From Aphelocoma coerulescens (taxonomy: Eukaryota; Chordata; Aves; Passeriformes; Corvidae), in contig NW_027183804.1 of assembly GCF_041296385.1 (NCBI RefSeq), positions 744,001-808,000 on the forward strand: a stretch of DNA of 64,000 nt. The letters run 5' to 3'. A model generated the notes under the pieces. The model did no database searches and was not told the DNA's origin. It was given only the letters and a program-made list of their open reading frames with translations. Both the position numbers and the translations under genes were made by a program. Numbering within the stretch: position 1 is the first letter of the stretch; the number at the start of each line of letters is the position of its first letter. This document shows, one piece after another, positions 45,530 to 60,500 of this stretch.

Positions 45530-48500
45530 CCCTAAAATTCCAAAAAAAAACCCCCCCAGAGACCCCCAAAAATCCCCTTAAGGACCCAAAATTCCCAAAT
45601 AAAAGCCCCAAACCCCCTAAATCTCCTCAGGACCCCTGCAAAGCCACCCCATAGCCCCGCCCACTCCTCCTTTAGCCCCGCCCATTTCCCCTTTAGCCCC
45701 GCCCCCTCCCGGCCCTGCCAACCCAAATTCCCCCCAAAAAACCCCCCAAAACCCTCAAAATTCCAAAAAAAAAACCCCCAGAGACCCCCAAAACTCCCCT
45801 TAAAGACCCAAAATTCCCAAATAAAAGCCCCAAACCCCCTAAATCTCCTCAGGACCCCTGCAAAGCCACCCCTTAGCCCCGCCCACTCCCCCTTTAACCC
45901 CGCCCATTTCCCCTTTAGCTCCGCCCCCTCCCGGCCCTGCCGACCCAAATTCCCTCCCAAAAACCCCCAAAAAACCCCAAAATTCCGAAAAAAAAACCCC
46001 CAGAGACCCTCAAAAATCTTCTTAAAGACCCAAAAATCCCAAATAAAAGCCCCAAACCCCCTAAATCTCCTCAGGACCCCTGCAAAGCCACCCCCTAGCC
46101 CCGCCCACTCCCCCTTTAACCCCGCCCATTTCCCCTTTAGCTCCGCCCCCTCCCGGCCCTGCCAACCCAAATTCCCTCCCAAAAACCCCCAAAAAACCCC
46201 AAAATTCCGAAAAAAATAACCCCAGAGACCCTCAAAAATCTTCTTAAAGACCCAAAAATCCCAAATAAAAGCCCCAAACCCCCTAAATCTCCTCAGGACC
46301 CCTGCAAAGCCACCCCTTAGCCCCGCCCACTCCCCCTTAGCCCCGCCCATTTCCCCTTTAGCCCCGCCCCCTCCCGGCCCTGCCGACCCAAATTCCCCCC
46401 AAAAAACCCCCCAAAACCCCCAAAATTCCAAAAAAAAACCCCCCAGAGACCCCCAAAAATCCCCTTAAAGACCCAAAATTCCCAAATAAAAGCCCCAAAC
46501 CCCCTAAATCTCCTCAGGACCCCTGCAAAGTCTCCCCTTAGTTCTGCCCACTCCCCCTTTAGACACGCCCATTTCCCCTTTAGCCCCGCCCACTCCCCTT
46601 TAGCCCCGCCCATTTCCCCTTTAGCCCCGCCCCCTCCCGGCCCTGCCGACTAAAATTCCCCAAAAAAAAAACCAAAAAGTCCACAAAACCCCCCGCAGAG
46701 ACCCCCCAAGAATCCCCTTAAAGACCCAAAATTCCCAAATAAAAGCCCCAAAGCCCCTAAATCTCCTCAGGACCCCTGCAAAGCCACCCCATAGCCCCGC
46801 CCATTTCCCCTTTAGCCCCACCCATTTCCCCTTTAGCTCCGCCCCCTCCCGGCCCTGCCGACCCAAATTCCCTCCCAAAAACCCCCAAAAAACCCCAAAA
46901 TTCCGAAAAAAATAACCCCAGAGACCCTCAAAAATCTTCTTAAAGACCCAAAAATCCCAAATAAAAGCCCCAAACCCCCTAAATCTCCTCAGGACCCCTG
47001 CAAAGCCACCCCTTAGCCCCGCCCACTCCCCCTTAGCCCCGCCCATTTCCCCTTTAGCCCCGCCCCCTCCCGGCCCTGCCGACTAAAATTCCCCCCAAAA
47101 AAACCCCAAAAAGTCCACAAAACCCCCCGCAGAGACCCCCCAAGAATCCCCTTAAAGACCCAAAATTCCCAAATAAAAGCCCCAAAGCCCCTAAATCTCC
47201 TCAGGACCCCTGCAAAGCCACCCCATAGCCCCGCCCATTTCCCCTTTAGCCCCACCCATTTCCCCTTTAGCTCCGCCCCCTCCCGGTCCTGCCGACCCAA
47301 ATTCCCCCCAAAAAACCCCCAAAAACCCCAGGAAGTCCAAAAAAACCCCCCCCAGGGACGCCCAAAAATCCCCTTAAAGACCCAAAATTCCCAAATAAAA
47401 GCCCCAAACCCCCTAAATCTCCTCAGGACCCCTGCAAAGTCACCCCTTAGTTCTGCCCACTCCCCCTTTAGACACGCCCATTTCCCCTTTAGCCCCGCCC
47501 ACTCCCCTTTAGCCCCGCCCATTTCCCCTTTAGCCCCGCCCCCTCCCGGCCCTGCCGACCCTAATTCTCCCCCAAAAACCCCCTTAAACCCCCTAAAATT
47601 CCAAAAAACTCCCCCCCCAGAGACCCCCAAAAATCCCCTTAAAGACCCAAAATTCCCAAATAAAAGCCCCAAACTCCCTAAATCTCCTCAGGACCCCTGC
47701 AAAGCCACCCCTTAGCCCCGCCTATTTCCCCTTTAGCCCCGCCCCCTCCCGGCCCTGCCAACCGAAATTCCCCCCAAAAAACCCCAAAAACCCCCAGAAG
47801 TCCAAAAAAACCCCCCCCAGAGACGCCCAAAAATCCCCTTAAAGACCCAAAATTCCCAAATAATACACCAAACCCCCTAAATCTCCTCAGGACCACTGCA
47901 AAGTCACCCCTTAGTTCCGCCCACTCCCCCTTTAGACACGCCCATTTCCCCTTTAGCCCCGCCCACTCCCCCTTTAGCCCCGCCCATTTCCCCTTTAGCC
48001 CCGCCCCCTCCCGGCCCTGCCCACCCTAATTCTCCCCCAAAAACCCCCTTAAACCCCCTAAAATTCCAAAAAAAAACCCCCCCAGAGACCCCCAAAAATC
48101 CCCTTAAGGACCCAAAATTCCCAAATAAAAGCCCCAAACCCCCTAAATCTCCTCAGGACCCCTGCAAAGCCACCCCATAGCCCCGCCCACTCCTCCTTTA
48201 GCCCCGCCCATTTCCCCTTTAGCCCCGCCCCCTCCCGGCCCTGCCAACCCAAATTCCCCCCAAAAAACCCCCAAAAACCCTCAAAATTCCAAAAAAAAAA
48301 CCCCCAGAGACCCCCAAAACTCCCCTTAAAGACCCAAAATTCCCAAATAAAAGCCCCAAACCCCCTAAATCTCCTCAGGACCCCTGCAAAGCCACCCCTT
48401 AGCCCCGCCCACTCCCCCTTTAACCCCGCCCATTTCCCCTTTAGCTCCGCCCCCTCCCGGCCCTGCCGACCCAAATTCCCTCCAAAAAACCCCCAAAAAA

Positions 48501-51500
48501 CCCCAAAATTCCGAAAAAAAAACCCCCAGAGACCCTCAAAAATCTTCTTAAAGACCCAAAAATCCCAAATAAAAGCCCCAAACCCCCTAAATCTCCTCAG
48601 GACCCCTGCAAAGCCACCCCCTAGCCCCGCCCACTCCCCCTTTAACCCCGCCCATTTCCCCTTTAGCTCCGCCCCCTCCCGGCCCTGCCAACCCAAATTC
48701 CCTCCCAAAAACCCCCAAAAAACCCCAAAATTCCGAAAAAAATAACCCCAGAGACCCTCAAAAATCTTCTTAAAGACCCAAAAATCCCAAATAAAAGCCC
48801 CAAACCCCCTAAATCTCCTCAGGACCCCTGCAAAGCCACCCCTTAGCCCCGCCCACTCCCCCTTAGCCCCGCCCATTTCCCCTTTAGCCCCGCCCCCTCC
48901 CGGCCCTGCCGACCCAAATTCCCCCCAAAAAACCCCCCAAAACCCCCAAAATTCCAAAAAAAAACCCCCCAGAGACCCCCAAAAATCCCCTTAAAGACCC
49001 AAAATTCCCAAATAAAAGCCCCAAACCCCCTAAATCTCCTCAGGACCCCTGCAAAGTCTCCCCTTAGTTCTGCCCACTCCCCCTTTAGACACGCCCATTT
49101 CCCCTTTAGCCCCGCCCACTCCCCGTTAGCCGTGCCCATTTCCCCTTTAGCCCCGCCCCCTCCCGGCCCTGCCGACTAAAATTCCCCCCAAAAAAACCCC
49201 AAAAAGTCCACAAAACCCCCCGCAGAGACCCCCCAAAAATCCCCTTAAAGACCCAAAATTCCCAAATAAAAGCCCCAAAGCCCCTAAATCTCCTCAGGAC
49301 CCCTGCAAAGCCACCCCATAGCCCCGCCCATTTCCCCTTTAGCCCCACCCATTTCCCCTTTAGCTCCGCCCCCTCCCGGTCCTGCCGACCCAAATTCCCC
49401 CCAAAAAACCCCCAAAAACCCCAGGAAGTCCAAAAAAACCCCCCCCAGGGACGCCCAAAAATCCCCTTAAAGACCCAAAATTCCCAAATAAAAGCCCCAA
49501 ACCCCCTAAATCTCCTCAGGACCCCTGCAAAGTCACCCCTTAGTTCTGCCCACTCCCCCTTTAGACACGCCCATTTCCCCTTTAGCCCCGCCCACTCCCC
49601 CTTTAGCCCCACCCATTTCCCCTTTAGCCCCGCCCCCTCCCGGCCCTGCCGACCCTAATTCTCCCCCAAAAACCCCCTTAAACCCCCTAAAATTCCAAAA
49701 AAAAACCCCCCCAGAGACCCCCAAAAATCCCCTTAAGGACCCAAAATTCCCAAATAAAAGCCCCAAACCCCCTAAATCTCCTCAGGACTCCTGCAAAGCC
49801 ACCCCTTAGCCCCGCCCACTCCCCCTTTAGCCCCGCCCATTTCCCCTTTAGCCCCTCCCATTTCCCCTTTAGCTCCGCCCCCTCCCGGTCCTGCCGACTA
49901 AAATTCCCCCCAAAAAACCCCCAACAACCCCCAGAAGTCCAAAAAACCCCCCCCCAGAGACGCCCAAAAATCCCCTTAAAGACCCAAAATTCCCAAATAA
50001 AAGCCCCAAACCCCCTAAATCTCCTCAGGACTCTTGCAAAGCCACCCCTTAGCCCCGCCCATTTCCCCTTTAGCCCCGCCCCCTCCCGGCCCTGCCAACC
50101 GAAATTCCCCCTAAAAAACCCCAAAAACCCCCAGAAGTCCAAAAAAACCCCCCCAGAGACGCCCAAAAATCCCCTTAAAGACCCAAAATTCCCAAATAAT
50201 ACACCAAACCCCCTAAATCTCCTCAGGACCCCTGCAAAGTCACCCCTTAGTTCCGCCCACTCCCCCTTTAGACACGCCCATTTCCCCTTAGCCCCGCCCA
50301 CTCCCCCTTTAGCCCCGCCCATTTCCCCTTTAGCCCCGCCCCCTCCCGGCCCGGCCGACGCAAAATCCTCTCCCCCCCAAAAAACCCCCAAAATTCCAAA
50401 AAAAAAACATCCAGAGACCCCCAAAAATCCCCTTAAAGACCCAAAATTCCCAAATAAAAGCCCCAAACCCCCTAAATCTGCTCAGGACCCCTGCAAAGCC
50501 ACCCCTTAGCCCCGCCCACTCCCCCTTTAGCCCCGGCCATTTCCCCTTTAGCTCCGCCCCCTCCCGGCCCGGCCCACCCAAATTGCCCCCCAAAAAACCC
50601 CCCAAAACCGCCAAAATTCAAAAATAAAAACCCCAAGGGACCCCCAAAAATCCCCTTAAAGACCCAAAATTCCCAAATAAAAGCCCCAAACCCCCTAAAT
50701 CTCCTCAGGACCCCTGCAAAGCCACCCCTTAGCCCCGCCCACTCCCCCTTAGCCCCACCCATTTCCCCTTTAGCTCCGCCCCCTCCCGGCCCTGCCGACC
50801 CAAATTCCCCCCAAAAAACCCCCCAAAACCCCCAAAATTCCAAAAAAAAACCCCCCAGAGACCCCCAAAAATCCCCTTAAAGACCCAAAATTCCCAAATA
50901 AAAGCCCCAAACCCCCTAAATCTCCTCAGGACCCCTGCAAAGTCTCCCCTTAGTTCTGCCCACTCCCCCTTTAGACACGCCCATTTCCCCTTTAGCCCCG
51001 CCCACTCCCTTTTAGCCCCGCCCATTTCCCCTTTAGCCCCGCCCCCTCCCGGCCCTGCCGACTAAAATTCCCCCCCAAAAAAACCCCAAAAAGTCCACAA
51101 AACCCCCCGCAGAGACCCCCCAAGAATCCCCTTAAAGACCCAAAATTCCCAAATAAAAGCCCCAAACTCCCTAAATCTCCTCAGGACCCCTGCAAAGCCA
51201 CCCCTTAGCCCCGCCTATTTCCCCTTTAGCCCCGCCCCCTCCCGGCCCTGCCAACCGAAATTCCCCCCAAAAAACCCCAAAAACCCCCAGAAGTCCAAAA
51301 AAACCCCCCCCAGAGACGCCCAAAAATCCCCTTAAAGACCCAAAATTCCCAAATAATACACCAAACCCCCTAAATCTCCTCAGGACCACTGCAAAGTCAC
51401 CCCTTAGTTCCGCCCACTCCCCCTTTAGACACGCCCATTTCCCCTTTAGCCCCGCCCACTCCCCCTTTAGCCCCGCCCATTTCCCCTTTAGCCCCGCCCC

Positions 51501-54500
51501 CTCCCGGCCCTGCCCACCCTAATTCTCCCCCAAAAACCCCCTTAAACCCCCTAAAATTCCAAAAAAAAACCCCCCCAGAGACCCCCAAAAATCCCCTTAA
51601 GGACCCAAAATTCCCAAATAAAAGCCCCAAACCCCCTAAATCTCCTCAGGACCCCTGCAAAGCCACCCCATAGCCCCGCCCACTCCTCCTTTAGCCCCGC
51701 CCATTTCCCCTTTAGCCCCGCCCCCTCCCGGCCCTGCCAACCCAAATTCCCCCCAAAAAACCCCCCAAAACCCTCAAAATTCCAAAAAAAAAACCCCCAG
51801 AGACCCCCAAAACTCCCCTTAAAGACCCAAAATTCCCAAATAAAAGCCCCAAACCCCCTAAATCTCCTCAGGACCCCTGCAAAGCCACCCCTTAGCCCCG
51901 CCCACTCCCCCTTTAACCCCGCCCATTTCCCCTTTAGCTCCGCCCCCTCCCGGCCCTGCCGACCCAAATTCCCTCCCAAAAACCCCCAAAAAACCCCAAA
52001 ATTCCGAAAAAAAAACCCCCAGAGACCCTCAAAAATCTTCTTAAAGACCCAAAAATCCCAAATAAAAGCCCCAAACCCCCTAAATCTCCTCAGGACCCCT
52101 GCAAAGCCACCCCCTAGCCCCGCCCACTCCCCCTTTAACCCCGCCCATTTCCCCTTTAGCTCCGCCCCCTCCCGGCCCTGCCAACCCAAATTCCCTCCCA
52201 AAAACCCCCAAAAAACCCCAAAATTCCGAAAAAAATAACCCCAGAGACCCTCAAAAATCTTCTTAAAGACCCAAAAATCCCAAATAAAAGCCCCAAAGCC
52301 CCTAAATCTCCTCAGGACCCCTGCAAAGCCACCCCTTAGCCCTGCCCACTCCCCCTTAGCCCCGCCCATTTCCCCTTTAGCCCCGCCCCCTCCCGGCCCT
52401 GCCGACCCAAATTCCCCCCAAAAAACCCCCCAAAACCCCCAAAATTCCAAAAAAAAACCCCCCAGAGACCCCCAAAAATCCCCTTAAAGACCCAAAATTC
52501 CCAAATAAAAGCCCCAAACCCCCTAAATCTCCTCAGGACCCCTGCAAAGTCTCCCCTTAGTTCTGCCCACTCCCCCTTTAGACACGCCCATTTCCCCTTT
52601 AGCCCCGCCCACTCCCCGTTAGCCGTGCCCATTTCCCCTTTAGCCCCGCCCCCTCCCGGCCCTGCCGACTAAAATTCCCCCCAAAAAAACCCCAAAAAGT
52701 CCACAAAACCCCCCGCAGAGACCCCCCAAGAATCCCCTTAAAGACCCAAAATTCCCAAATAAAAGCCCCAAAGCCCCTAAATCTCCTCAGGACCCCTGCA
52801 AAGCCACCCCATAGCCCCGCCCATTTCCCCTTTAGCCCCACCCATTTCCCCTTTAGCTCCGCCCCCTCCCGGTCCTGCCGACCCAAATTCCCCCCAAAAA
52901 ACCCCCAAAAACCCCAGGAAGTCCAAAAAAACCCCCCCCAGGGACGCCCAAAAATCCCCTTAAAGACCCAAAATTCCCAAATAAAAGCCCCAAACCCCCT
53001 AAATCTCCTCAGGACCCCTGCAAAGTCACCCCTTAGTTCTGCCCACTCCCCCTTTAGACACGCCCATTTCCCCTTTAGCCCCGCCCACTCCCCTTTAGCC
53101 CCGCCCATTTCCCCTTTAGCCCCGCCCCCTCCCGGCCCTGCCGACCCTAATTCTCCCCCAAAAACCCCCTTAAACCCCCTAAAATTCCAAAAAACTCCCC
53201 CCCCAGAGACCCCCAAAAATCCCCTTAAAGACCCAAAATTCCCAAATAAAAGCCCCAAACTCCCTAAATCTCCTCAGGACCCCTGCAAAGCCACCCCTTA
53301 GCCCCGCCTATTTCCCCTTTAGCCCCGCCCCCTCCCGGCCCTGCCAACCGAAATTCCCCCCAAAAAACCCCAAAAACCCCCAGAAGTCCAAAAAAACCCC
53401 CCCCAGAGACGCCCAAAAATCCCCTTAAAGACCCAAAATTCCCAAATAATACACCAAACCCCCTAAATCTCCTCAGGACCACTGCAAAGTCACCCCTTAG
53501 TTCCGCCCACTCCCCCTTTAGACACGCCCATTTCCCCTTTAGCCCCGCCCACTCCCCCTTTAGCCCCGCCCATTTCCCCTTTAGCCCCGCCCCCTCCCGG
53601 CCCTGCCCACCCTAATTCTCCCCCAAAAACCCCCTTAAACCCCCTAAAATTCCAAAAAAAAACCCCCCCAGAGACCCCCAAAAATCCCCTTAAGGACCCA
53701 AAATTCCCAAATAAAAGCCCCAAACCCCCTAAATCTCCTCAGGACCCCTGCAAAGCCACCCCATAGCCCCGCCCACTCCTCCTTTAGCCCCGCCCATTTC
53801 CCCTTTAGCCCCGCCCCCTCCCGGCCCTGCCAACCCAAATTCCCCCCAAAAAACCCCCCAAAACCCTCAAAATTCCAAAAAAAAAACCCCCAGAGACCCC
53901 CAAAACTCCCCTTAAAGACCCAAAATTCCCAAATAAAAGCCCCAAACCCCCTAAATCTCCTCAGGACCCCTGCAAAGCCACCCCTTAGCCCCGCCCACTC
54001 CCCCTTTAACCCCGCCCATTTCCCCTTTAGCTCCGCCCCCTCCCGGCCCTGCCGACCCAAATTCCCTCCCAAAAACCCCCAAAAAACCCCAAAATTCCGA
54101 AAAAAAAACCCCCAGAGACCCTCAAAAATCTTCTTAAAGACCCAAAAATCCCAAATAAAAGCCCCAAACCCCCTAAATCTCCTCAGGACCCCTGCAAAGC
54201 CACCCCCTAGCCCCGCCCACTCCCCCTTTAACCCCGCCCATTTCCCCTTTAGCTCCGCCCCCTCCCGGCCCTGCCAACCCAAATTCCCTCCCAAAAACCC
54301 CCAAAAAACCCCAAAATTCCGAAAAAAATAACCCCAGAGACCCTCAAAAATCTTCTTAAAGACCCAAAAATCCCAAATAAAAGCCCCAAAGCCCCTAAAT
54401 CTCCTCAGGACCCCTGCAAAGCCACCCCTTAGCCCTGCCCACTCCCCCTTAGCCCCGCCCATTTCCCCTTTAGCCCCGCCCCCTCCCGGCCCTGCCGACC

Positions 54501-57500
54501 CAAATTCCCCCCAAAAAACCCCCCAAAACCCCCAAAATTCCAAAAAAAAACCCCCCAGAGACCCCCAAAAATCCCCTTAAAGACCCAAAATTCCCAAATA
54601 AAAGCCCCAAACCCCCTAAATCTCCTCAGGACCCCTGCAAAGTCTCCCCTTAGTTCTGCCCACTCCCCCTTTAGACACGCCCATTTCCCCTTTAGCCCCG
54701 CCCACTCCCCTTTAGCCCCACCCATTTCCCCTTTAGCCCCGCCCCCTCCCGGCCCTGCCGACTAAAATTCCCCCCAAAAAAACCCCAAAAAGTCCACAAA
54801 ACCCCCCGCAGAGACCCCCCAAAAATCCCCTTAAAGACCCAAAATTCCCAAATAAAAGCCCCAAAGCCCCTAAATCTCCTCAGGACCCCTGCAAAGCCAC
54901 CCCATAGCCCCGCCCATTTCCCCTTTAGCCCCACCCATTTCCCCTTTAGCTCCGCCCCCTCCCGGTCCTGCCGACCCAAATTCCCCCCAAAAAACCCCCA
55001 AAAACCCCAGGAAGTCCAAAAAAACCCCCCCCAGGGACGCCCAAAAATCCCCTTAAAGACCCAAAATTCCCAAATAAAAGCCCCAAACCCCCTAAATCTC
55101 CTCAGGACCCCTGCAAAGTCACCCCTTAGTTCTGCCCACTCCCCCTTTAGACACGCCCATTTCCCCTTTAGCCCCGCCCACTCCCCCTTTAGCCCCACCC
55201 ATTTCCCCTTTAGCCCCGCCCCCTCCCGGCCCTGCCGACCCTAATTCTCCCCCAAAAACCCCCTTAAACCCCCTAAAATTCCAAAAAAAAACCCCCCCAG
55301 AGACCCCCAAAAATCCCCTTAAGGACCCAAAATTCCCAAATAAAAGCCCCAAACCCCCTAAATCTCCTCAGGACTCCTGCAAAGCCACCCCTTAGCCCCG
55401 CCCACTCCCCCTTTAGCCCCGCCCATTTCCCCTTTAGCCCCTCCCATTTCCCCTTTAGCTCCGCCCCCTCCCGGTCCTGCCGACTAAAATTCCCCCCCAA
55501 AAACCCCCAGAAGTCCAAAAAACCCCCCCCCAGAGACGCCCAAAAATCCCCTTAAAGACCCAAAATTCCCAAATAAAAGCCCCAAACCCCCTAAATCTCC
55601 TCAGGACTCTTGCAAAGCCACCCCTTAGCCCCGCCCATTTCCCCTTTAGCCCCGCCCCCTCCCGGCCCTGCCAACCGAAATTCCCCCTAAAAAACCCCAA
55701 AAACCCCCAGAAGTCCAAAAAAACCCCCCCAGAGACGCCCAAAAATCCCCTTAAAGACCCAAAATTCCCAAATAATACACCAAACCCCCTAAATCTCCTC
55801 AGGACTCTTGCAAAGCCACCCCTTAGCCCCGCCCATTTCCCCTTTAGCCCCGCCCCCTCCCGGCCCTGCCAACCGAAATTCCCCCTAAAAAACCCCAAAA
55901 ACCCCCAGAAGTCCAAAAAAACCCCCCCAGAGACGCCCAAAAATCCCCTTAAAGACCCAAAATTCCCAAATAATACACCAAACCCCCTAAATCTCCTCAG
56001 GACCCCTGCAAAGTCACCCCTTAGTTCCGCCCACTCCCCCTTTAGACACGCCCATTTCCCCTTAGCCCCGCCCACTCCCCCTTTAGCCCCGCCCATTTCC
56101 CCTTTAGCCCCGCCCCCTCCCGGCCCGGCCGACGCAAAATCCTCTCCCCCCCAAAAAACCCCCAAAATTCCAAAAAAAAACATCCAGAGACCCCCAAAAA
56201 TCCCCTTAAAGACCCAAAATTCCCAAATAAAAGCCCCAAACCCCCTAAATCTGCTCAGGACCCCTGCAAAGCCACCCCTTAGCCCCGCCCACTCCCCCTT
56301 TAGCCCCGGCCATTTCCCCTTTAGCTCCGCCCCCTCCCGGCCCGGCCCACCCAAATTGCCCCCCAAAAAACCCCCCAAAACCGCCAAAATTCAAAAAAAA
56401 AAACCCCAAGGGACCCCCAAAAATCCCCTTAAAGACCCAAAATTCCCAAATAAAAGCCCCAAACCCCCTAAATCTCCTCAGGACCCCTGCAAAGCCACCC
56501 CTTAGCCCCGCCCACTCCCCCTTAGCCCCACCCATTTCCCCTTTAGCTCCGCCCCCTCCCGGCCCTGCCGACCCAAATTCCCCCCAAAAAACCCCCCAAA
56601 ACCCCCAAAATTCCAAAAAAAACCCCCCAGAGACCCCCAAAAATCCCCTTAAAGACCCAAAATTCCCAAATAAAAGCCCCAAACCCCCTAAATCTCCTCA
56701 GGACCCCTGCAAAGTCTCCCCTTAGTTCTGCCCACTCCCCCTTTAGACACGCCCATTTCCCCTTTAGCCCCGCCCACTCCCTTTTAGCCCCGCCCATTTC
56801 CCCTTTAGCCCCGCCCCCTCCCGGCCCTGCCGACTAAAATTCCCCCCAAAAAAACCCCAAAAAGTCCACAAAACCCCCCGCAGAGACCCCCCAAGAATCC
56901 CCTTAAAGACCCAAAATTCCCAAATAAAAGCCCCAAAGCCCCTAAATCTCCTCAGGACCCCTGCAAAGCCACCCCATAGCCCCGCCCATTTTTCCTTTAG
57001 CCCCGCCCATTTCCCCTTTAGCTCCGCCCCCTCCCGGCCCTGCCGACCCAAATTCCCCCCAAAAAACCCCCCAAAACCCCCAAAACTCCAAAAAAAAACC
57101 CCCCAGAGACCCCCAAAAATCCCCTTAAAGACCCAAAATTCCCAAATAAAAGCCCCAAACCCCCTAAATCTCCTCAGGACCCCTGCAAAGTCACCCCTTA
57201 GTTCTGCCCACTCCCCCTTTAGACACGCCCATTTCCCCTTTAGCCCCGCCCACTCCCCTTTAGCCCCGCCCATTTCCCCTTTAGCCCCGCCCCCTCCCGG
57301 CCCTGCCGACCCAAATTCCCCCCAAAAAACCCCCCAAAACCCCCAAAATTCAAAAAAAAAACCCCCCAGAGACCCCCAAAACTCTCCTTAAAGACCCAAA
57401 ATTCCCAAATAATACACCAAACCCCCTAAATCTCCTCAGGACCCCTGCAAAGCCACCCCTTAGCCCCGCCCACTCCCCCTTTAGCCCCGGCCATTTCCCC

Positions 57501-60500
57501 TTTAGCTCCGCCCCCTCCCGGCCCTGCCGACCCAAATTCCCTCCCAAAAACCCCCAAAAAACCCAAAAATTCCGAAAAAAAAACCCCCAGAGACCCTCAA
57601 AAATCTTCTTAAAGACCCAAAATTCCCAAATAAAAGCCCCAAACCCCCTAAATCTCCTCAGGACCCCTGTAAAGCCACCCCTTAGCCCTGCCCATTTCCC
57701 CTTTAGCCCCGCCCCCTCCCGGCCCTGCAGACCCAATTTCCCCCAAAAAAACCTCCAAAAACCCCCAAAATTCCAAAAAAAACCCCCTCAGAGACGCCCA
57801 AAAATCCCCTTAAAGACCCAAAATTCCCAAATAAAAGCCCCAAACCCCCTAAATCTCCTCAGGACCCCTGCAAAGCCACCCCATAGCCCCGCCCACTCCT
57901 CCTTTAGCCCCGCCCATTTCCCCTTTAGCCCCGCCCCCTCCCGGCCCTGCCAACCCAAATTCCCCCCAAAAAACCCCCCAAAACCCTCAAAATTCCAAAA
58001 AAAAACCCCCCAGAGACCCCCAAAACTCCCCTTAAAGACCCAAAATTCCCAAATAAAAGCCCCAAACCCCCTAAATCTCCTCAGGACCCCTGCAAAGCCA
58101 CCCCTTAGCCCCGCCCACTCCCCCTTTAACCCCGCCCATTTCCCCTTTAGCTCCGCCCCCTCCCGGCCCTGCCGACCCAAATTCCCTCCCAAAAACCCCC
58201 AAAAAACCCCAAAATTCCGAAAAAAAAACCCCCAGAGACCCTCAAAAATCTTCTTAAAGACCCAAAAATCCCAAATAAAAGCCCCAAACCCCCTAAATCT
58301 CCTCAGGACCCCTGCAAAGCCACCCCCTAGCCCCGCCCACTCCCCCTTTAACCCCGCCCATTTCCCCTTTAGCTCCGCCCCCTCCCGGCCCTGCCAACCC
58401 AAATTCCCTCCCAAAAACCCCCAAAAAACCCCAAAATTCCGAAAAAAATAACCCCAGAGACCCTCAAAAATCTTCTTAAAGACCCAAAAATCCCAAATAA
58501 AAGCCCCAAAGCCCCTAAATCTCCTCAGGACCCCTGCAAAGCCACCCCTTAGCCCTGCCCACTCCCCCTTAGCCCCGCCCATTTCCCCTTTAGCCCCGCC
58601 CCCTCCCGGCCCTGCCGACCCAAATTCCCCCCAAAAAACCCCCCAAAACCCCCAAAATTCCAAAAAAAAACCCCCCAGAGACCCCCAAAAATCCCCTTAA
58701 AGACCCAAAATTCCCAAATAAAAGCCCCAAACCCCCTAAATCTCCTCAGGACCCCTGCAAAGTCTCCCCTTAGTTCTGCCCACTCCCCCTTTAGACACGC
58801 CCATTTCCCCTTTAGCCCCGCCCACTCCCCTTTAGCCCCACCCATTTCCCCTTTAGCCCCGCCCCCTCCCGGCCCTGCCGACTAAAATTCCCCCCAAAAA
58901 AACCCCAAAAAGTCCACAAAACCCCCCGCAGAGACCCCCCAAAAATCCCCTTAAAGACCCAAAATTCCCAAATAAAAGCCCCAAAGCCCCTAAATCTCCT
59001 CAGGACCCCTGCAAAGCCACCCCATAGCCCCGCCCATTTCCCCTTTAGCCCCACCCATTTCCCCTTTAGCTCCGCCCCCTCCCGGTCCTGCCGACCCAAA
59101 TTCCCCCCAAAAAACCCCCAAAAACCCCAGGAAGTCCAAAAAAACCCCCCCCAGGGACGCCCAAAAATCCCCTTAAAGACCCAAAATTCCCAAATAAAAG
59201 CCCCAAACCCCCTAAATCTCCTCAGGACCCCTGCAAAGTCACCCCTTAGTTCTGCCCACTCCCCCTTTAGACACGCCCATTTCCCCTTTAGCCCCGCCCA
59301 CTCCCCCTTTAGCCCCACCCATTTCCCCTTTAGCCCCGCCCCCTCCCGGCCCTGCCGACCCTAATTCTCCCCCAAAAACCCCCTTAAACCCCCTAAAATT
59401 CCAAAAAAAAACCCCCCCAGAGACCCCCAAAAATCCCCTTAAGGACCCAAAATTCCCAAATAAAAGCCCCAAACCCCCTAAATCTCCTCAGGACTCCTGC
59501 AAAGCCACCCCTTAGCCCCGCCCACTCCCCCTTTAGCCCCGCCCATTTCCCCTTTAGCCCCTCCCATTTCCCCTTTAGCTCCGCCCCCTCCCGGTCCTGC
59601 CGACTAAAATTCCCCCCCAAAAACCCCCAGAAGTCCAAAAAACCCCCCCCCAGAGACGCCCAAAAATCCCCTTAAAGACCCAAAATTCCCAAATAAAAGC
59701 CCCAAACCCCCTAAATCTCCTCAGGACTCTTGCAAAGCCACCCCTTAGCCCCGCCCATTTCCCCTTTAGCCCCGCCCCCTCCCGGCCCTGCCAACCGAAA
59801 TTCCCCCTAAAAAACCCCAAAAACCCCCAGAAGTCCAAAAAAACCCCCCCAGAGACGCCCAAAAATCCCCTTAAAGACCCAAAATTCCCAAATAATACAC
59901 CAAACCCCCTAAATCTCCTCAGGACTCTTGCAAAGCCACCCCTTAGCCCCGCCCATTTCCCCTTTAGCCCCGCCCCCTCCCGGCCCTGCCAACCGAAATT
60001 CCCCCTAAAAAACCCCAAAAACCCCCAGAAGTCCAAAAAAACCCCCCCAGAGACGCCCAAAAATCCCCTTAAAGACCCAAAATTCCCAAATAATACACCA
60101 AACCCCCTAAATCTCCTCAGGACCCCTGCAAAGTCACCCCTTAGTTCCGCCCACTCCCCCTTTAGACACGCCCATTTCCCCTTAGCCCCGCCCACTCCCC
60201 CTTTAGCCCCGCCCATTTCCCCTTTAGCCCCGCCCCCTCCCGGCCCGGCCGACGCAAAATCCTCTCCCCCCCAAAAAACCCCCAAAATTCCAAAAAAAAA
60301 ACATCCAGAGACCCCCAAAAATCCCCTTAAAGACCCAAAATTCCCAAATAAAAGCCCCAAACCCCCTAAATCTGCTCAGGACCCCTGCAAAGCCACCCCT
60401 TAGCCCCGCCCACTCCCCCTTTAGCCCCGGCCATTTCCCCTTTAGCTCCGCCCCCTCCCGGCCCGGCCCACCCAAATTGCCCCCCAAAAAACCCCCCAAA

